A stretch of DNA of 64,000 bases from Paracoccus sp. S3-43 (GTDB lineage: Bacteria; Pseudomonadota; Alphaproteobacteria; Rhodobacterales; Rhodobacteraceae): positions 2,899,001 through 2,963,000 of the forward strand of contig NZ_CP119082.1 in NCBI RefSeq assembly GCF_029027965.1, written 5' to 3'. The position numbers and the translations under genes were made by a program. The first letter of the stretch is position 1; every line of letters starts with the position of its first letter. Of this stretch, positions 35,168-42,955 are shown piece by piece. A model generated the notes under the pieces. That model saw only the letters and a program-made list of their open reading frames with translations, had not been told where the DNA came from and did no database searches.

Positions 35168-35854
35168 ATGAATACCAACACCCAGACCACCCGGCTTTAC
35201 CATTCGGCCCTGTCGCCCTTCTGCCGCAAGGTGCGGCTGGTGCTGGCCGAAAAGAAGATCGAGGTCGAACTGGTCGAGGAGCGTTACTGGGAAAGCCCGC
35301 CCGACCTGAAGCGCCGCAATCCGGCCGGAAAGCTGCCGGTGCTGCGCCATCGCGGCAACATGCTGGCCGAAAGCCAGGCGATCATCGAATACCTGGACGA
35401 GGCCATCCCCTCGCCCGCGCTGATGCCCTCGACGCCGCTGGAACGCCACGAGGTGCGCAGGCTGTGCGCCTGGTTCGACGACAAGTTCAACGACGAGGTG
35501 ACGGTCCCGATCCTGACCGAGCGGGTCTGGAAGAAGATCACCCGTCAGGGCTATCCCGACAGCCGCGTGGTCAAGGACGGGCTGCGCGCGATCAAGGAGC
35601 ATATCGACTATCTGACGACGCTGCTGGAAACCCGCCGCTGGCTGGCGGGCAACAGCCTGTCGCTGGCCGATTTCACGGCGGCCGCGCATTTTTCCTGCCT
35701 GGATTACATCTCGGACGTGGACTGGGACCGCTCCGAGGTGCTGCGCGACTGGTATGCGACGATCAAGTCGCGCCCGGCCTTCCGGTCGGTGCTGGCCGAT
35801 CAGGTGCCGGGGATCCATCCGGCCCCCCATTATGCCGAGCTTGACTTTGGATAA
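35168..35854 (+). CDS. Glutathione S-transferase family protein
   Basis: A 228-residue protein with N-terminal thioredoxin-like domain ([20 protein letters not shown]) including an SPFC motif, the glutathione-binding NPAGKLPVL and [11 protein letters not shown], and an all-helical C-terminal domain. The Cys-containing active site suggests a thiol transferase or beta/omega-like class. It is followed by queG behind a dispersed repeat. Confidence 0.9.
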   Translation: MNTNTQTTRLYHSALSPFCRKVRLVLAEKKIEVELVEERYWESPPDLKRRNPAGKLPVLRHRGNMLAESQAIIEYLDEAIPSPALMPSTPLERHEVRRLCAWFDDKFNDEVTVPILTERVWKKITRQGYPDSRVVKDGLRAIKEHIDYLTTLLETRRWLAGNSLSLADFTAAAHFSCLDYISDVDWDRSEVLRDWYATIKSRPAFRSVLADQVPGIHPAPHYAELDFG

Positions 35855-35858
35855 GGCC

Positions 35859-35910
35859 GGGGGCGCTTCGCCCCCCGGACCCCCCGAGGATATTTGGGCC
35901 AAGATGAAAG
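35859..35910 (+). repeat. Dispersed Rhodobacterales-type repeat, well preserved copy
   Basis: A 7-bp hairpin GGGGGCG-CTT-CGCCCCC (35859-35875) followed by CCCCCGAGGATATTTGGGCC and AAGATGAAAG. The ATG within this last segment is the likely queG start at 35904. Related copies lie at 2160-2210 and 63951-63990. Confidence 0.7.
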
Positions 35911-36926
35911 AGCGTCTGGCGGCCGAGGCAGAGGCGGTCGGTTTTTCCCGGATGCGCATCACGACGCCGGACGCGGTGCCGCAGGTGGCCGGGCGGTTGC
36001 AGCAGTTCCTGGATACCGGGCGGCACGGGCAGATGGGCTGGATGGCCGAACGGGCCCATTGGCGCGGCGATCCTGCGGCGCTTTGGCCCGAGGCGAAATC
36101 GGTGATCGTCGTGGCCGAGCTATACACCCCCGACCACGATCCGCTGGCGGTTCTGGACCAGCCCGACCGGGCGGCGATCAGCGTCTATGCCCAAGGACGC
36201 GATTATCACGACCTGGTCAAGAAGCGGCTGAAGCGGCTGGGCCGCTGGCTGCTGGAGCAGGCGCCGGGCGAAGAGATCAAGGTCTTCGTCGATACCGCGC
36301 CGGTCATGGAAAAGCCGCTGGCGCAGGCGGCGGGGCTGGGCTGGCAGGGCAAGCACACCAACCTGCTGTCGCGCGATCTGGGAAGCTGGTTCTTCCTGGG
36401 GTCGATCTTCACCACCGTCCCCCTGCCCGCCGACGCGCCCGAGATCTCGCATTGCGGATCCTGCCGCGCCTGCCTGGACGCCTGCCCGACCGGCGCCTTT
36501 CCGGCGCCCTATCAGCTGGACGCGCGGCGCTGCATCTCTTACCTGACCATCGAACACAAGGGCCCGGTCGATCCCGAACTGCGCCCGCTGCTGGGCAACC
36601 GCATCTATGGCTGCGACGACTGCCTGGCGGTCTGTCCCTGGAACAAGTTCGCCCAGGCCGGGTCCGAGATGCGCTATCGCGGCATCGTCGCCGCCCCGCC
36701 GCTGGCGGAGTTGGCGGTGCTGGACGACGCGGGCTTTCGCGACCGGTTTTCCGGCAGCCCGATCAAGCGCATCGGGCGCGATCGGTTCGTGCGCAACGTG
36801 CTGTATGCGATCGGCAATTCGGGCGATGCGGGGCTGGCCCCCGTGGCGCGCGGGCTGGCGGGGGATCCCGATCCCACTGTCGCCGATGCCGCCCGCTGGG
36901 CTGCTGGGCGGCTGGCGCGGGCCTGA
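35904..36926 (+). CDS. queG: Epoxyqueuosine reductase QueG
   Basis: A 340-residue cobalamin and Fe-S enzyme for the last step of queuosine synthesis in tRNA. N-terminal region includes [24 protein letters not shown] sequence ([18 protein letters not shown]) and the cobalamin-domain motif [20 protein letters not shown]. Two 4Fe-4S motifs follow: [17 protein letters not shown] with [10 protein letters not shown], and [14 protein letters not shown]. The C-terminal HEAT-like segment ([16 protein letters not shown]) is intact. The start falls inside a dispersed repeat. Confidence 0.93.
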   Translation: MKERLAAEAEAVGFSRMRITTPDAVPQVAGRLQQFLDTGRHGQMGWMAERAHWRGDPAALWPEAKSVIVVAELYTPDHDPLAVLDQPDRAAISVYAQGRDYHDLVKKRLKRLGRWLLEQAPGEEIKVFVDTAPVMEKPLAQAAGLGWQGKHTNLLSRDLGSWFFLGSIFTTVPLPADAPEISHCGSCRACLDACPTGAFPAPYQLDARRCISYLTIEHKGPVDPELRPLLGNRIYGCDDCLAVCPWNKFAQAGSEMRYRGIVAAPPLAELAVLDDAGFRDRFSGSPIKRIGRDRFVRNVLYAIGNSGDAGLAPVARGLAGDPDPTVADAARWAAGRLARA

Positions 36927-36990
36927 CGGGCCGCAGTGACTGGCATCATCGACATAGCCCAGGGCGATGGCGCGCAGATCCAGCCGGTCT

Positions 36991-37773
36991 TCAGATATCG
37001 AAGGCCAAGGGCCCGTACAGGATCAGGCCCGGCTGGGACACCTCGGCCGCCTGCATCATCCGCGCCAGCCCGTCGACGGTCGTGCGGACCAGCCGCTGAT
37101 GGGGATGGCCCACGGATTGCGCGAACAGCGCGGGCGTGTCGCCGGGCAGGCCATGGGCGCGCAGTCCGGCGGCCAGTTCGGGAAAGCTGCGCTGGCCCAT
37201 GAAGACCACGGTCGTGACCGCCGGATCGGCGATGGCCGCCCAGTTGATGTCGCCCGGCAACTGCCCGGTCACGTCGGCGCCGGTGATGAACTGCACCCGC
37301 CGCGCGGTCAGCCGCCGGGTCAGCGGGATCCCCGCCGCCGCCGCCGCCGCACTGGCCGAGGTGACGCCGGGCACGATCTCGAACGGGATGCCCGCCGCCG
37401 CCAGCGCCACCAGCTCCTCCTCCAGCCGGCCGAAGAACCCGGCATCGCCCGATTTCAGCCGCACCACCCGAAGCCCGGCCTGGGCATGTTCGACCAGCAG
37501 CGCATTGACGTGATCCTGCCGGGCCGAGGGGCGGCCCGCGCGCTTGCCCACCGCGATCAGTTCGGCCTGGGGGCCGGCGTGGTCCAGCACCGGGCCGGAT
37601 GCCAGGTCGTCGTAAAGCACCACCTGAGCCTCGGCTAGGCGGCGGGCGGCCTTGATCGTCAGCAGTTCGGGATCGCCCGGCCCGGCCGAGACCAGGGACA
37701 CGAAACCGGGATGGGCGGCGGGATCAGGCAAGGGGGCGGCTTTCGTCCGGGGTTTCCCCGCTATACCACCCAT
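36991..37773 (-). CDS. cobA: Uroporphyrinogen-III C-methyltransferase
   Basis: A 260-residue SUMT methylating uroporphyrinogen III to precorrin-2, at the branch to siroheme and cobalamin. Motifs: VSLVSAGPGDPELLTIKAAR, VLYDDL, RLKSGDAGFFGRLEEE, PGVTSASAAAAAAGIPLT. The start is uncertain; ATG 37773 is chosen because it is nearest to the conserved domain. Siroheme from this pathway would serve CysI encoded at 52-53 kb, whose operon here lacks a siroheme synthase gene. Confidence 0.9.
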   Translation of the reverse strand: MGGIAGKPRTKAAPLPDPAAHPGFVSLVSAGPGDPELLTIKAARRLAEAQVVLYDDLASGPVLDHAGPQAELIAVGKRAGRPSARQDHVNALLVEHAQAGLRVVRLKSGDAGFFGRLEEELVALAAAGIPFEIVPGVTSASAAAAAAGIPLTRRLTARRVQFITGADVTGQLPGDINWAAIADPAVTTVVFMGQRSFPELAAGLRAHGLPGDTPALFAQSVGHPHQRLVRTTVDGLARMMQAAEVSQPGLILYGPLAFDI

Positions 37774-37850
37774 GCCGGGCCAGGCAATCTGCGGCGGCGA
37801 AACTTTCGCCGCCGCGAACCGGGTTCCGCGACCTGAACGAAAGATGCGCA

Positions 37851-38021
37851 ATGACCGTCATCCGCTGGTTTCGCCGCGTGCTGCGCCTGGACGACCGGGC
37901 CGCGCTTGCCGCCGCCGCGCAAGCGGGGCCGGTGATCCCCCTGGTGATCCTGGACCCGGCCCAGGCCCGTTCCAGGCGCATCATCCCTCCATCCCGAAGG
38001 ACGCGCCCGTCGCCGCCGTGA
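37851..38021 (+). pseudogene. DNA photolyase N-terminal stump
   Basis: The first about 38 residues (MTVIRWFRRVLRLDDRAALA, then AAAQAGPVIPLVILDP) match the start of the photolyase/cryptochrome antenna domain, which is normally over 450 residues. After about 37970 the frame changes to unrelated Arg/Pro-rich sequence and stops at 38019. On the other strand a signal-peptide-like start (MRIILPNLVLLAAVAFVVSP, from 38093) runs into the same junction, so two genes were joined by a deletion here. Confidence 0.7.
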
Positions 38022-38137
38022 GCCACCCGGCATGGGCGAGACGACGAAGGCGACGGCAGCCAGCAGGACAAGGTTCGGAAGGATGATGCGCATGGTACAG
38101 GCCTGGGTCGCGGTTGCGGATCTAGAGCGCGTTGCGT

Positions 38138-38790
38138 TTAATCGGTTTCATATCCTGCGGCGATGAAGAAGTTGTAGCATTCCTCAACGGTGAAGAACTC
38201 GCAGACCTGCCCGACAGCTTGCCATAAAGCCTCGTAGGTTCGAGCGGCGGCTCTCCGGATCAGCGCCTTGAGTTTCGCGAATTTGAGGGCGTGAACGCCA
38301 TTGGTCCGAGTGAACGCCCGAATGATCTCGATGGGGTTCAGATCCGGGCTGTAGGGAGGCAAGCATAAGAACCACGCGCCGACGGCGCTCATGGTCGCCG
38401 CTGCCTTGGGGCTCTTGTGCGATGACAGGTTATCCGGAATGATCACATCGCCCGGTCGCAGTGTCGGGGCCAGTTGGGTCTCGACATAGAGCTCGAACAG
38501 TTTGCGGTTCATGGCACCGTCGATCACCCAGGGCGCATCCAGCCGGTCATGGCGCAGCGCGGCGATGAAGGGTTGAGTGTTCCAGTGGCCGAAGGGCACA
38601 TGGTCGACAAGGCGCGCGCCTTTTGGAGACCATCCGGTGGCCTTGGCCATGTTCGTCTTCAGCGACGTCTCGTCGGTGAAACCAATGCGCGTCAAGGCGT
38701 TGCGCATGAACGGTTGGCGTCGTGCGATCCAGAAATGGCGTGCCTGCCGGATCTCAGGCCGCTTCCGTTCGACGGCTTGCAGGTCTTTTT
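38138..38790 (-). CDS. IS630 transposase, catalytic part (ORF B), carrying 39-nt insert
   Basis: The frame opens at an A6 run (38786-38791 on the plus strand) and encodes KKDLQAVERKRPEIRQARHF, then the DDE domain: Asp in TRIGFTDETSL, Asp in DVIIPDNLSSHKSP, Glu in YSPDLNPIE. Directly after the NPIE Glu, where relatives read M-A-F-A-K-L, this copy has 15 residues (IIRAFTRTNGVHALK) before FAKLKALIRRAAAR, a 39-nt in-frame gain. The frame is otherwise intact to GYETD. An ATG at 38707 gives a shorter alternative start. Confidence 0.85.
38284..38325 (-). repeat. Hairpin mini-insert, copy 2 (in IS630 transposase)
   Basis: Read in the gene's direction: perfect 6-bp stem GGGCGT / ACGCCC (plus-strand arms 38287-38292 and 38314-38319) around a 21-base loop (38293-38313) containing CGGACCAATGGCGTTC. 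TC lies directly outside each arm, as in copy 1. One loop base differs from copy 1 (A for G). Confidence 0.7.
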
Positions 38791-39134
38791 TCGTGTGTCA
38801 GCCCGAGACCGCGCAAAAACCGCCAAACCGAGACACGGTGAATGGCGGTCCCGTGATGATCCGCCAGTTCGCCGACCAGGTCGTTCAGTGTCAGATCGGG
38901 TTTCGCCTGCATTCGCGCGGTGATCCAGTCCCGCACGCCAACCAATTTGCCATGACCACCACCATTGCCCTGCGCGCGCGGCTCCAGCCCGCCCGTCTCG
39001 CGCTTCAGGATCACCATGTCGTTGACGAACTTCACCGAAACCCGGAACCGCGCAGCGGCTGAACGGTGCGAGTTCCCTTCCTCCACAAACGCCACAACGC
39101 GTTCCCGGAGTGCCATAGGATGCGATCTGCCCAT
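38754..39134 (-). CDS. IS630 transposase, DNA-binding part (ORF A)
   Basis: A 126-residue product with helix-turn-helix SHPMALRERVVAFVEEGNSH and a second winged-helix segment (DLVGELADHHGTAIHRVSVW, then RFLRGLGLTHEK). It overlaps ORF B at GAAAAAAG. Losing one A, by slippage or a +1 shift, joins HEK directly to DLQAVERK of ORF B, which is how the full transposase would be made. Starts at MGRSHPMAL. Confidence 0.8.
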   Translation of the reverse strand: MGRSHPMALRERVVAFVEEGNSHRSAAARFRVSVKFVNDMVILKRETGGLEPRAQGNGGGHGKLVGVRDWITARMQAKPDLTLNDLVGELADHHGTAIHRVSVWRFLRGLGLTHEKRPASRRTEAA

Positions 39135-39220
39135 ATCATCCCTCCACCTGTCATGTGGGCAGGGAATCACAGATCAAGCCACAGGGGTATCCTGAATCGG
39201 GAAAGCAGCAACGCGCTCTA

Positions 39221-39643
39221 ATGCTTTTCTTCCAGTGGGCAGAAACATCATCATTCAGGCAGGGAGGTGAGAGATGAGGAAATTTCGATGCCGGTTCCGG
39301 TCGCCCGTCGATTGGCTTCGCTAGCACACGGGGGGGCGGAACGGCAACCATGGATCGCGAAGTCACGGCGAGGGTGAGCCTAAAGGAAAGCAAACACTTG
39401 CGCAGCCAACGCAAACTCGACGACCTGTGCCTCGATGGTCATTGAGATGCTCCTCGCTCCGCCATCCGGCTGCTTCTTGTCCGTTACGAGGACGCAGGCA
39501 GGGTGATCGCTGCAACGCGCATCAACGACCGCTTCGTCGGAGTCGCCGCGAGCGCCATGCTACACCGCCGTCAGGCTGATGGAGGCGGCATGATCGGGTC
39601 TGGCACCGGTGTCCGGGTTTAGTCCTTCCGCCCTTACCACCGA
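39221..39643. other. Intergenic region without convincing genes
   Basis: About 420 bases. A start-less plus-strand frame near 39446-39620 encodes IRLLLVRYEDAGRVIAATRI, then NDRFVGVAASAML, and could be the remnant of a gene, but there is no start codon and no recognised family. Confidence 0.35.
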
Positions 39644-39871
39644 CTACTCGGCCTTCAGCAGCGTCCAGCTCTCCACACCGAACCCCTGTGCCACGCGATA
39701 TAGGTTGTCGATAGAGATATTTTGCTCTGACCGCTCGACCGCGCTGAGGTAGGTCCGGTTCAACCCACATTCATGCGCCAAATACTCCTGTGACCAGCCG
39801 CGCTCGGCCCGCAGCCTGCGCATGTTGCGCGCCACGATGTCTCGCAGAGGGCTTCTGGGGGTCGTCTTCAT
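39644..39871 (-). CDS. XRE-family transcriptional regulator
   Basis: A 75-residue protein consisting of a single helix-turn-helix (NMRRLRAERGWSQEYLAHEC, then GLNRTYLSAVERSEQNISID and NLYRVAQGFGV). The size and sequence are like controller-type or plasmid regulators. The start is the ATG at 39871; an upstream TTG would extend it by two residues. A perfect palindrome lies 2 bases upstream of the start, implying autoregulation. No restriction-modification genes adjoin it. Confidence 0.85.
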   Translation of the reverse strand: MKTTPRSPLRDIVARNMRRLRAERGWSQEYLAHECGLNRTYLSAVERSEQNISIDNLYRVAQGFGVESWTLLKAE

Positions 39872-39872
39872 A

Positions 39873-39887
39873 CACAATGCTATTGTG
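39873..39887. promoter_or_regulatory. Palindromic operator of the XRE gene
   Basis: CACAAT-GCT-ATTGTG, perfect dyad of 6+6 with 3-base centre, occupying the ribosome-binding position immediately before the XRE start codon. It also lies 59 bases upstream of the divergent zinc-ribbon gene, so it may control both. Confidence 0.6.
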
Positions 39888-39945
39888 CGTCGACGCTTTT
39901 AATTCTACCTGTTTTAACATTCATTCGACATCAAGGAGCTAACCG

Positions 39946-40314
39946 ATGCCCCGCCAATGTCCGCATTGCATGACCGAGATGCACGCCGAGGCCTAGACCT
40001 GCCCAGCTTGCGGGGCGATCCGGGGGGTGTGGGGCCGCTCGACGCTGGACGGCCGCAGCGCCGAGGCGGGCGAACGGGTCAGCATCCTGTTCTCGAATGG
40101 CGAGAATCTGGATTTCGTGGCAGACGGTGGCGACATCTTGCTGAGCAATTTCGACACGGCTGGGATGGGTGTGACCAACCTCTTCGTCCACAACGTCCGA
40201 CAGGCGGAATGGGTCGAAATCGGCTTGGGCGGCAAGCGCCACCGCTTCAGCCTCGCCGGATCGGCGGCAGTGCTGGACGCGATCCGGCCGTGGATGACGG
40301 AAGACAAGCAGTGA
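39946..40314 (+). pseudogene. Zinc-ribbon protein gene with in-frame amber codon
   Basis: ATG 39946 follows AAGGAG at ideal spacing. The frame reads MPRQCPHCMTEMHAEA, TAG (39994-39996), TCPACGAIRGVWGRSTLDGR and on to a normal stop at 40312-40314. The amber falls exactly between the two CxxC zinc knuckles (CPHC and CPAC). A downstream GTG at 40027 opens a 95-residue frame lacking the ribbon. Codon usage is coding-like on both sides. Either a recent nonsense mutation or an assembly error. Confidence 0.65.
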
Positions 40315-40610
40315 CCTCCCATGGGACCATACACGCAACCAACGGATATCGGCGCAGTGGGCCTGACTACCTGAACAGCCCGGGCATGGTGACGTTCACC
40401 ATCAGCCGGGTCGTGATGGCCAAGATGACGATCGGCCGCCCCCTCAGCTGGAATAGGTTACGGGCGCGGCTGATGCATATCGCTGAAGGAGATACCGCCG
40501 ATCTGCCGGCGGGCGTGAATGCAGAGATGGCATTGGCGGCCCTGCGATATCTTCCAGGACCTCCGGGCGCTTCCGTGGGAAGAGCTGAGGGCAGGAACCT
40601 GATGCGCTGA
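40311..40610 (+). CDS. Hypothetical protein, coupled to zinc-ribbon gene
   Basis: A 99-residue product starting at GTG 40311, which overlaps the upstream stop (GTGA). A later ATG (40386; MVTFTISRVVMAKMTIGRPL) is possible. No family recognised. It belongs to the plasmid-like accessory region. Confidence 0.45.
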   Translation: MTSHGTIHATNGYRRSGPDYLNSPGMVTFTISRVVMAKMTIGRPLSWNRLRARLMHIAEGDTADLPAGVNAEMALAALRYLPGPPGASVGRAEGRNLMR

Positions 40611-40725
40611 ACGAGGGTTTCCGCCTAAGAAATGCTCAGGCGAGGTTCGGGCCACCGCCACCGCCACCGCCTCGCCGGATCAGCGGCAGCGCTCGATACG
40701 ACCCAGCGACAAATGACAGGAGATC

Positions 40726-40938
40726 ATGATGACCCTGCAACTGTTCAAAGGCGAACTGCCCGCATCGATCTTCCAGTCGGATGAGGTCAAGGCACGCAAC
40801 TGGTGGGCCGCGCTGACCGAACCGGAGCAGGAAGAGCGCATCTACGACCTCACCCAGGTGCTGGAATTCTACGGTATCGACCTGCCCGACAGCGATGAGC
40901 GCTGGAGGATGGCCTGCTGGGAAAGCGAATTCGCCTGA
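40726..40938 (+). CDS. Small acidic hypothetical protein
   Basis: A 70-residue acidic protein (MMTLQLFKGELPASIFQSDE; ALTEPEQEERIYDLTQVLEF) with a good AGGAG ribosome site just upstream of ATG ATG. Trp- and Glu-rich. No family recognised. Followed by a long nested stem-loop. Confidence 0.6.
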   Translation: MMTLQLFKGELPASIFQSDEVKARNWWAALTEPEQEERIYDLTQVLEFYGIDLPDSDERWRMACWESEFA

Positions 40939-40988
40939 CCCCGTCCCTACGGCCCGTCGTGATGCGAGCGGGCCGGGGCCAGGCTGCG

Positions 40989-41041
40989 CGCAAACCGCAT
41001 TCCGACCGCCCCCACGAGGCTGGGGCGGAAAGCGGTTTGCG
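40989..41041. other. Nested 53-base stem-loop
   Basis: Outer perfect 10-bp arms CGCAAACCGC (40989-40998) and GCGGTTTGCG (41032-41041), with an inner 7-bp pair CCGCCCC / GGGGCGG (41006-41012, 41022-41028). It occupies the 326-base gap between a small gene and the AAA ATPase. No T run follows, so it is not a typical intrinsic terminator. Confidence 0.5.
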
Positions 41042-41264
41042 GCCGCCCAACGGGCGGCACCCTTCAAGCCGCCGCCGGTCAAAAATCTCCCATCTCCAAC
41101 CCGGCTTGGCTGCGCTGGCGCTGCACCGTTGGTGTCCTGCACAAGCCCCAGAAAATGGAGCGGGCCTTCCGGCAGCTGGGCTGATTGAAGTAAGCCCCGC
41201 AGAAAATGGGAACATCCTTCCAATTAACCTTGCAAATCGGGAATTTATATCCATAATTGCAAGG

Positions 41265-42437
41265 ATGTTGATCGAGCGCCGTATCACCGCAACCGTGAAG
41301 TCCCTTCTGGACGACAGCCCCGCCGTTGCCCTGCTGGGGCCGCGCCAAGTGGGTAAGACCACGCTGGCGCAGGAGCTGAGGGAAGAGCGGCCGTCGCTCT
41401 ATCTCGACCTCGAATCCAGCGCCGACCGGGCCAAGCTCTCGGACCCCGAACTCTACCTTTCGGCGCATGAGGACAAGCTGGTCATTCTCGATGAGGTCCA
41501 GCGCGTGCCGAACCTGTTCCAGAACCTGCGCGGCCTGATCGACCGGAGTCGGCGCAAGGGGCTGCGGGCGGGTCGGTTTTTGCTGCTCGGCTCGGCCTCC
41601 ATCGACCTGCTGCGGCAATCCGGCGAGACGCTGGCGGGCCGGATCGCCTATGCCGAGCTTGCCCCCCTCGATACGCTGGAGGTTTCCGCTGCCGATCTGG
41701 ATCGGCTCTGGCTCCGGGGCGGTTTCCCAGACAGCTTCCTCGCCCGCGACGATCAGGCCAGCCTGCGCTGGCGGCGCGACTTCATCCGCACCTATCTGGA
41801 GCGCGACATTCCCGCGCTCGGCCCCCGCATCGCGGCCGAGACGCTGCGGCGCTTCTGGACCATGCTGGCGAATCGGCAATCCGGCCTGTCGAACGCCGCC
41901 GAGCTGGCCCGCGCGCTTGGGGTCGATGCCAAGACCGTCGCCTCCTATCTCGACCTGCTGGTCGATCTGATGCTGGTGCGCCGCCTGGAGCCCTGGCACG
42001 CGAATATCGGCAAGCGGCTGGTCAAGTCCCCCCGCATCTATGTCCGCGACACCGGCATCCTGCATGCCCTTCTGGGGCTGGCGACACTGGATGACGTTCT
42101 CGGCCACCCTGTCGCGGGCGCCAGTTGGGAGGGGCTGATCATCGAGACCGCCCATGCCGTGATGCCTGCCGGCACTCAGGCCCAGTTCTACCGCAGCGGC
42201 GCGGGAGCCGAGGTCGATCTGGTGCTGATCCTGCCGGGCGGCGCGGTCTGGGCCGTCGAGGTCAAGCGCAATCTGGCGCCGAAGGTCGAGCGCGGCTTCC
42301 ACTCGGCCTGCGAAGACCTGCAACCTGCGCGGCGGATCGTGGTCTATCCGGGGGACGAGGCTTTCCCGCTGCCGAACGGCATCGAGGTCATGTCGCTGCA
42401 CCAGTTCGGGCAGGATCTGTTGGCACTTCATCCGTAA
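41265..42437 (+). CDS. AAA_14/DUF4143 family ATPase
   Basis: A 390-residue protein. Walker A is ALLGPRQVGKTTLAQELREE, Walker B is DKLVILDEVQRVPNLFQ, and sensor-like FLLLGSAS follows. The C-terminal half is the DUF4143 region with a PD-(D/E)XK-like motif (SWEGLIIETAH; AEVDLVLILPGGAVWAVEVK). Such proteins are widespread orphan or accessory ATPases of unknown role, often on mobile DNA. No partner gene overlaps it. Length is normal and the frame intact. Confidence 0.88.
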   Translation: MLIERRITATVKSLLDDSPAVALLGPRQVGKTTLAQELREERPSLYLDLESSADRAKLSDPELYLSAHEDKLVILDEVQRVPNLFQNLRGLIDRSRRKGLRAGRFLLLGSASIDLLRQSGETLAGRIAYAELAPLDTLEVSAADLDRLWLRGGFPDSFLARDDQASLRWRRDFIRTYLERDIPALGPRIAAETLRRFWTMLANRQSGLSNAAELARALGVDAKTVASYLDLLVDLMLVRRLEPWHANIGKRLVKSPRIYVRDTGILHALLGLATLDDVLGHPVAGASWEGLIIETAHAVMPAGTQAQFYRSGAGAEVDLVLILPGGAVWAVEVKRNLAPKVERGFHSACEDLQPARRIVVYPGDEAFPLPNGIEVMSLHQFGQDLLALHP

Positions 42438-42658
42438 GCAATGCGGTCGCCCAGAGGGCGGTATGGGGGGATCGATCTTCTTCACGGGCGGAGAAAGCTG
42501 GGTACCGGGGCGCAGCACTTGGTCCGACATTTTGCGGGTGGTACGAAAGTACCGGGCCCCGCAAAATAATAGTCCGTCACTAATATTTAGCGAAATCGCA
42601 AAAGGTAGGCCACTCTGGGCTATGCGTTGGACGAGAATGCTGCCCGCATCCGCCTCGG

Positions 42659-42955
42659 TCAGATGCCCCCGGACAGATCGTCCAGGAAGGCCTGTTCGTC
42701 AGGCATACGGCGGAAGCCAGCGGCTCTGACCTGCGCCTGAAGCGCTGCAATTGGCCCGCCGGAGCTCGGCACCGGCTCGCTCACGGCCAGACTGTCGTAA
42801 AACCGGCGCTCTTTCGGCCCCATCGCACCCAGATCGGCGGCTGTCGCCAGTGCGTAGAGCCGGCAGCAGGCGCGGACGTCAAGCCGCGTGGCCATGGTCC
42901 TGTCGGCCGCGATCCGCGCCAGAACCGGATAATCGCTGAGCAGATAAGTCATCAT
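42659..42955 (-). CDS. Hypothetical protein coupled to relaxase fragment
   Basis: A 98-residue helical protein (MMTYLLSDYPVLARIAADRT; CCRLYALATAADLGAMGPKE). Its ATG overlaps the relaxase stop by one base (TGATG), implying coupled translation. No family recognised; context is plasmid mobilisation. Confidence 0.55.
   Translation of the reverse strand: MMTYLLSDYPVLARIAADRTMATRLDVRACCRLYALATAADLGAMGPKERRFYDSLAVSEPVPSSGGPIAALQAQVRAAGFRRMPDEQAFLDDLSGGI

Larger units (their letters stand above)
38125..39218 (-). mobile_element. IS630-family insertion sequence (1094 bp)
   Basis: Terminal inverted repeats GAGCGCGTTGC (left) and GCAACGCGCTC (right), flanked on both sides by TA (38123-38124 and 39219-39220), the target dinucleotide of the IS630/Tc1 group. 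It contains two overlapping ORFs in the orientation opposite to the window. Confidence 0.9.
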
